In this document: positions 61,814-64,000 of the stretch, piece by piece | Numbering within the stretch: position 1 is the first letter of the stretch | How the letters are laid out: every line of letters begins with the position of its first letter | Source of the DNA: Desulfovibrio sp. X2 | GTDB lineage: Bacteria > Desulfobacterota > Desulfovibrionia > Desulfovibrionales > Desulfovibrionaceae | Direction of reading: 5' to 3' | NCBI RefSeq assembly: GCF_000422205.1 | Contig: NZ_ATHV01000029.1 | Span: 1-64,000 of the forward strand | DNA length: 64,000 nt | Notes under the pieces: generated by a model | Database searches by the model: none | What the model saw: only the letters and a program-made list of their open reading frames with translations | What the model was told of the DNA's origin: nothing | Position numbers and translations under genes: made by a program

Positions 61814-63676
61814 TCAGAGGCGCGGCAGGCCCGAGGTCTCGGCCGTGCTCTCGGCCTCGCGCAGGCAGGCGTCGATACGCGAGAGTCCCGCGTCGAACAG
61901 GGCGGGGTCCTCGGGGTCGATGTCGAAGGGCGCGAGCAGGCTGCGCGGCGAGGCCGAGCCGCCCGCGGCCAGGAGCTCCCGGAAACGGCCCGAAAAGCCG
62001 CGCGGCTTCCTCTCGAAGCGGTCCAGGAGGGCCAAGGCGATCTGCTCGGCCAGGGCGTAGCCGTGCACGTAGCCGGGCAGATGGACGAAGTGCATGATCA
62101 GGACCCACCAGCCGTCATAGTGCGGACCGAAGCACAGGCTCCCGCCCGCCGTGGCCTCCTGCGGGGCGCGCCAGAGCTGGGCCAGGCGCGCCGGGGAGAG
62201 CTCGCCCTCCTCGCGGCGCGCGGTGTGGAAGGAGGCCTCCACTTGGTGCAGGGTGACCTGACGGAAGGTGGTCAGGGCGCTGTCCTCGAGCTTCTGGCAG
62301 AGGAGCGCCAGCCGCTCCTGCGGGGAGCGGGCCCGGGCCAGCAGCTCCCTGAAGACGACGAGCTCCGCGAAGACCGCCACGGCCTCGGCGAGCACGGGCG
62401 CGGCCTCCTGCTGGGCCAGGGTCTGGTGCCGCGAGAGGTGCATGTGCACGCCGTGGCCCAGCTCGTGGGCCAGGAGCAGCACGTCGCGCGGGCCGCCCAC
62501 GCCGTTGCCGCCGTAGTGCAGCAGCACGCGGGGATGGGCCTCGGGAGAGCCGGGATGGGCGAACGCCCCGGGCAGCTTGCCGGGCCTCGGCTCGGCGTCT
62601 ATCCACTGCTTCGCGAAGAACTCGCGCGCCGCCGCCCCCACCTCGCGCCCCAGGCGCGAGAAGGCGTCCACCACCAGCCTCGCGGCCTCGCCGAAGGTGT
62701 ACGCAGGGCTGGCCGCGGGCAGCACGGGCGCGAAACGGTCGTAGTCCATGAAGCGCGTCAGCCTGTCCAGGCCGAGGAGGCGGCGCTTGAGGTCGTGGAA
62801 GCGGCGCAGGACGTCGCGCCGGTCGTCCACGGCCCGCAGCAGGGCGGCCACGGCGTCGTGGCCGATCTCGTTCTCCTGCAGGCGCTGCGAGAGCCAGTGC
62901 GGCCTGCCGCGCAGGGAGTCCTCGAGCTCGCGCGCGCCGAGCAGGCTGTTCAGGGTGTGGGCGAAGAGCGGCAGATGGGGTTCCAGGGCCTGGCTGATGG
63001 CCAGGGTGGCGGCCTGGCGCTCGCCGCGCCGCTGGTGGCGCAGGCGCTGCATGGCCATGGACAGGGAGAGCTTCTCCGGCCCCACGCGCAGTCCGGAAAT
63101 CAAGGTGTCGTAGAGGCTCGTCCAGCGCTCCTGGATGAAGCCCTGGCTCTCGGCCCACAGCTCCTCCTCGCGCGGGGGCAGCAGGAAGCGGCGCTTGCGC
63201 CGCGTGCGGGCCAGGAAGTGGCGCCAGGGCGCGGCCTCGGCCGAGGCCATGAGGCGGCGGGCCTCGGCCGGGTCGAGCCTGGCCCACAGGGCGGCGAGGC
63301 GCGAGCGCGCGCGGCGGGCGGGCAGCAGCCCCTCCTCCACGCGGCGGCGCAGCACGGCTGCCGTCTCGCTGTCCGTGTCCACGGCGTACTGGAGATAGGC
63401 GTAGGCGGAAAGCCTGGCCTCGCGGGCCTGCAGGGCGTCCAGGCGGGCCAGGTGCGAGCCGAAGGACTCCGCGTCCGTCCCGGCGAGGTCCTCGACGGCA
63501 AGAAGCGGGTCCGCAAGCGCGTCTTCCCTCACCTGCGCGAGCCCGGCCTCCACGGCCGGGTCCGCGGGCGACGCGAAGAACGTCGCGAGCGACCAGCGCG
63601 GCGGCGCGTCCGGAAGCGCTTTCCTCCCGGGCACGTCGGACGCATGCGGCGGATCAACGATATCCGGCATGACCAT
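61814..63676 (-). CDS. M3-family oligoendopeptidase (PepF-like)
   Basis: A 620-residue cytoplasmic zinc endopeptidase. The catalytic motif HELGHGVHMHLS and a downstream Glu-rich helix (VLAEAVAVFAELVVF) mark family M3B. The N-terminal helical lobe (about 25-330) forms the usual deep channel that admits only short peptides. The HYDGWWVLIMHFVHLPGYVHGY block closes the active site. The start at 63676 uses AGGA 8 bases upstream; an in-frame ATG further out has no site. The gene is convergent with the M19 gene and has its own promoter, so a role in the peptide pathway is possible but not required. Family members degrade small peptides generally. Confidence 0.88.
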   Translation of the reverse strand: MVMPDIVDPPHASDVPGRKALPDAPPRWSLATFFASPADPAVEAGLAQVREDALADPLLAVEDLAGTDAESFGSHLARLDALQAREARLSAYAYLQYAVDTDSETAAVLRRRVEEGLLPARRARSRLAALWARLDPAEARRLMASAEAAPWRHFLARTRRKRRFLLPPREEELWAESQGFIQERWTSLYDTLISGLRVGPEKLSLSMAMQRLRHQRRGERQAATLAISQALEPHLPLFAHTLNSLLGARELEDSLRGRPHWLSQRLQENEIGHDAVAALLRAVDDRRDVLRRFHDLKRRLLGLDRLTRFMDYDRFAPVLPAASPAYTFGEAARLVVDAFSRLGREVGAAAREFFAKQWIDAEPRPGKLPGAFAHPGSPEAHPRVLLHYGGNGVGGPRDVLLLAHELGHGVHMHLSRHQTLAQQEAAPVLAEAVAVFAELVVFRELLARARSPQERLALLCQKLEDSALTTFRQVTLHQVEASFHTARREEGELSPARLAQLWRAPQEATAGGSLCFGPHYDGWWVLIMHFVHLPGYVHGYALAEQIALALLDRFERKPRGFSGRFRELLAAGGSASPRSLLAPFDIDPEDPALFDAGLSRIDACLREAESTAETSGLPRL

Positions 63677-64000
63677 CTTGAGAGTCCTTTTAGCACGGCG
63701 CTGGAAAAATGTAATGCTTTTCATCGCATGAAGGACAAAAAGCGACACTTCCCCCGTTCAGGCCTTACGGAAACAGGCATACACCCCACCGGTACCCCGC
63801 CGTCCGGCGGACGGCTGGGGCAAGGTGACCCACACGGCATGCATCCTCCGAAACAGGGTCCCCGTGTCCCGGATTTCGCGGCCCCACCTAATTATAGGAG
63901 CACCTCGAACGCGCTTGTGAATCTTGTGTCCGAGTGGTATTTTTTTGAAATTCCTTTTTGATTCTTGAGTTGCAGAACGAGGGCGGAGCATAGCGCATGA
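63677..64000. other. Intergenic region at the right edge
   Basis: 324 bases without a credible gene. It contains the promoter candidate of the M3 peptidase (63891-63921). The last ~80 bases are AT-rich (TTTTTTTGAAATTCC), as in a promoter of a gene beyond the window. Confidence 0.5.
63891..63921 (-). promoter_or_regulatory. Promoter of the M3 peptidase gene
   Basis: Minus strand: -10 TATAAT (63896-63891, perfect) with TTCACA (63921-63916) as the best -35 at a long 19-base spacing. It is about 215 bases upstream of the start codon. Confidence 0.5.

Overview
The window is very GC-rich and gene-dense. It looks like a chromosomal piece of a motile, anaerobic deltaproteobacterium, most likely a member of the Desulfovibrionaceae. 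This is inferred from the 16S rRNA 5' end at the left edge, many Cache-type chemoreceptors and two-component proteins, a TauE/SafE operon, a periplasmic molybdenum hydroxylase, orphan eutBC and flagellar hook genes. The identification is by style; no database search was made. No insertion sequence, integrase, CRISPR array or phage gene was seen.

Layout: 1-600 holds the 5' end of a 16S rRNA gene (minus strand) with its leader, boxA and tandem promoters. 687-3943 carries a chemoreceptor and a HAD phosphatase. 4081-13743 is a signalling block: two paralogous PEP-synthase-like proteins with an unusual C-terminal domain, three single-domain response regulators and two histidine kinases. 13875-17075 is a TauE/SafE anion-exporter operon with small envelope proteins. 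18100-22835 has a membrane-bound AAA+ activator (GAFTEA instead of GAFTGA) and a chemoreceptor. 23091-28781 holds glycerate 2-kinase, a DEAD-box helicase, an FMN oxidoreductase and a TPR protein, with a run of five stem-loops between the helicase and the oxidoreductase. 29074-31337 is eutBC. 31579-37996 has a periplasmic binding protein with a hybrid kinase, a membrane protein and a second hybrid kinase.

38218-43732 (minus) is a Tat-exported xanthine dehydrogenase-type operon: 2Fe-2S, Mo and FAD/4Fe-4S subunits, cytochrome b and an unknown protein. A tRNA-Glu(CTC) follows, then an exported isochorismatase-fold protein, a CpxAR-like pair and an ECF sigma factor. 48697-56846 (minus) is a flagellar cluster in the order zf-HC2 protein, flgD, flgE, flgK, flgL, fliD.

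The most interesting locus is 57064-61771, possibly extending to 63676. A promoter is followed by a B12-domain radical SAM enzyme with a C-terminal PqqD/RRE-like domain. Its stop codon overlaps the start of a 62-residue peptide containing eight Cys-His-Ala/Gly-Pro units. Then come a stem-loop, a zinc-ribbon SAM methyltransferase and an M19 dipeptidase, with a convergent M3 oligopeptidase beside them. This looks like a ribosomally synthesised, post-translationally modified peptide (RiPP) pathway of a type I do not recognise, with a likely metal- or thiol-related product.
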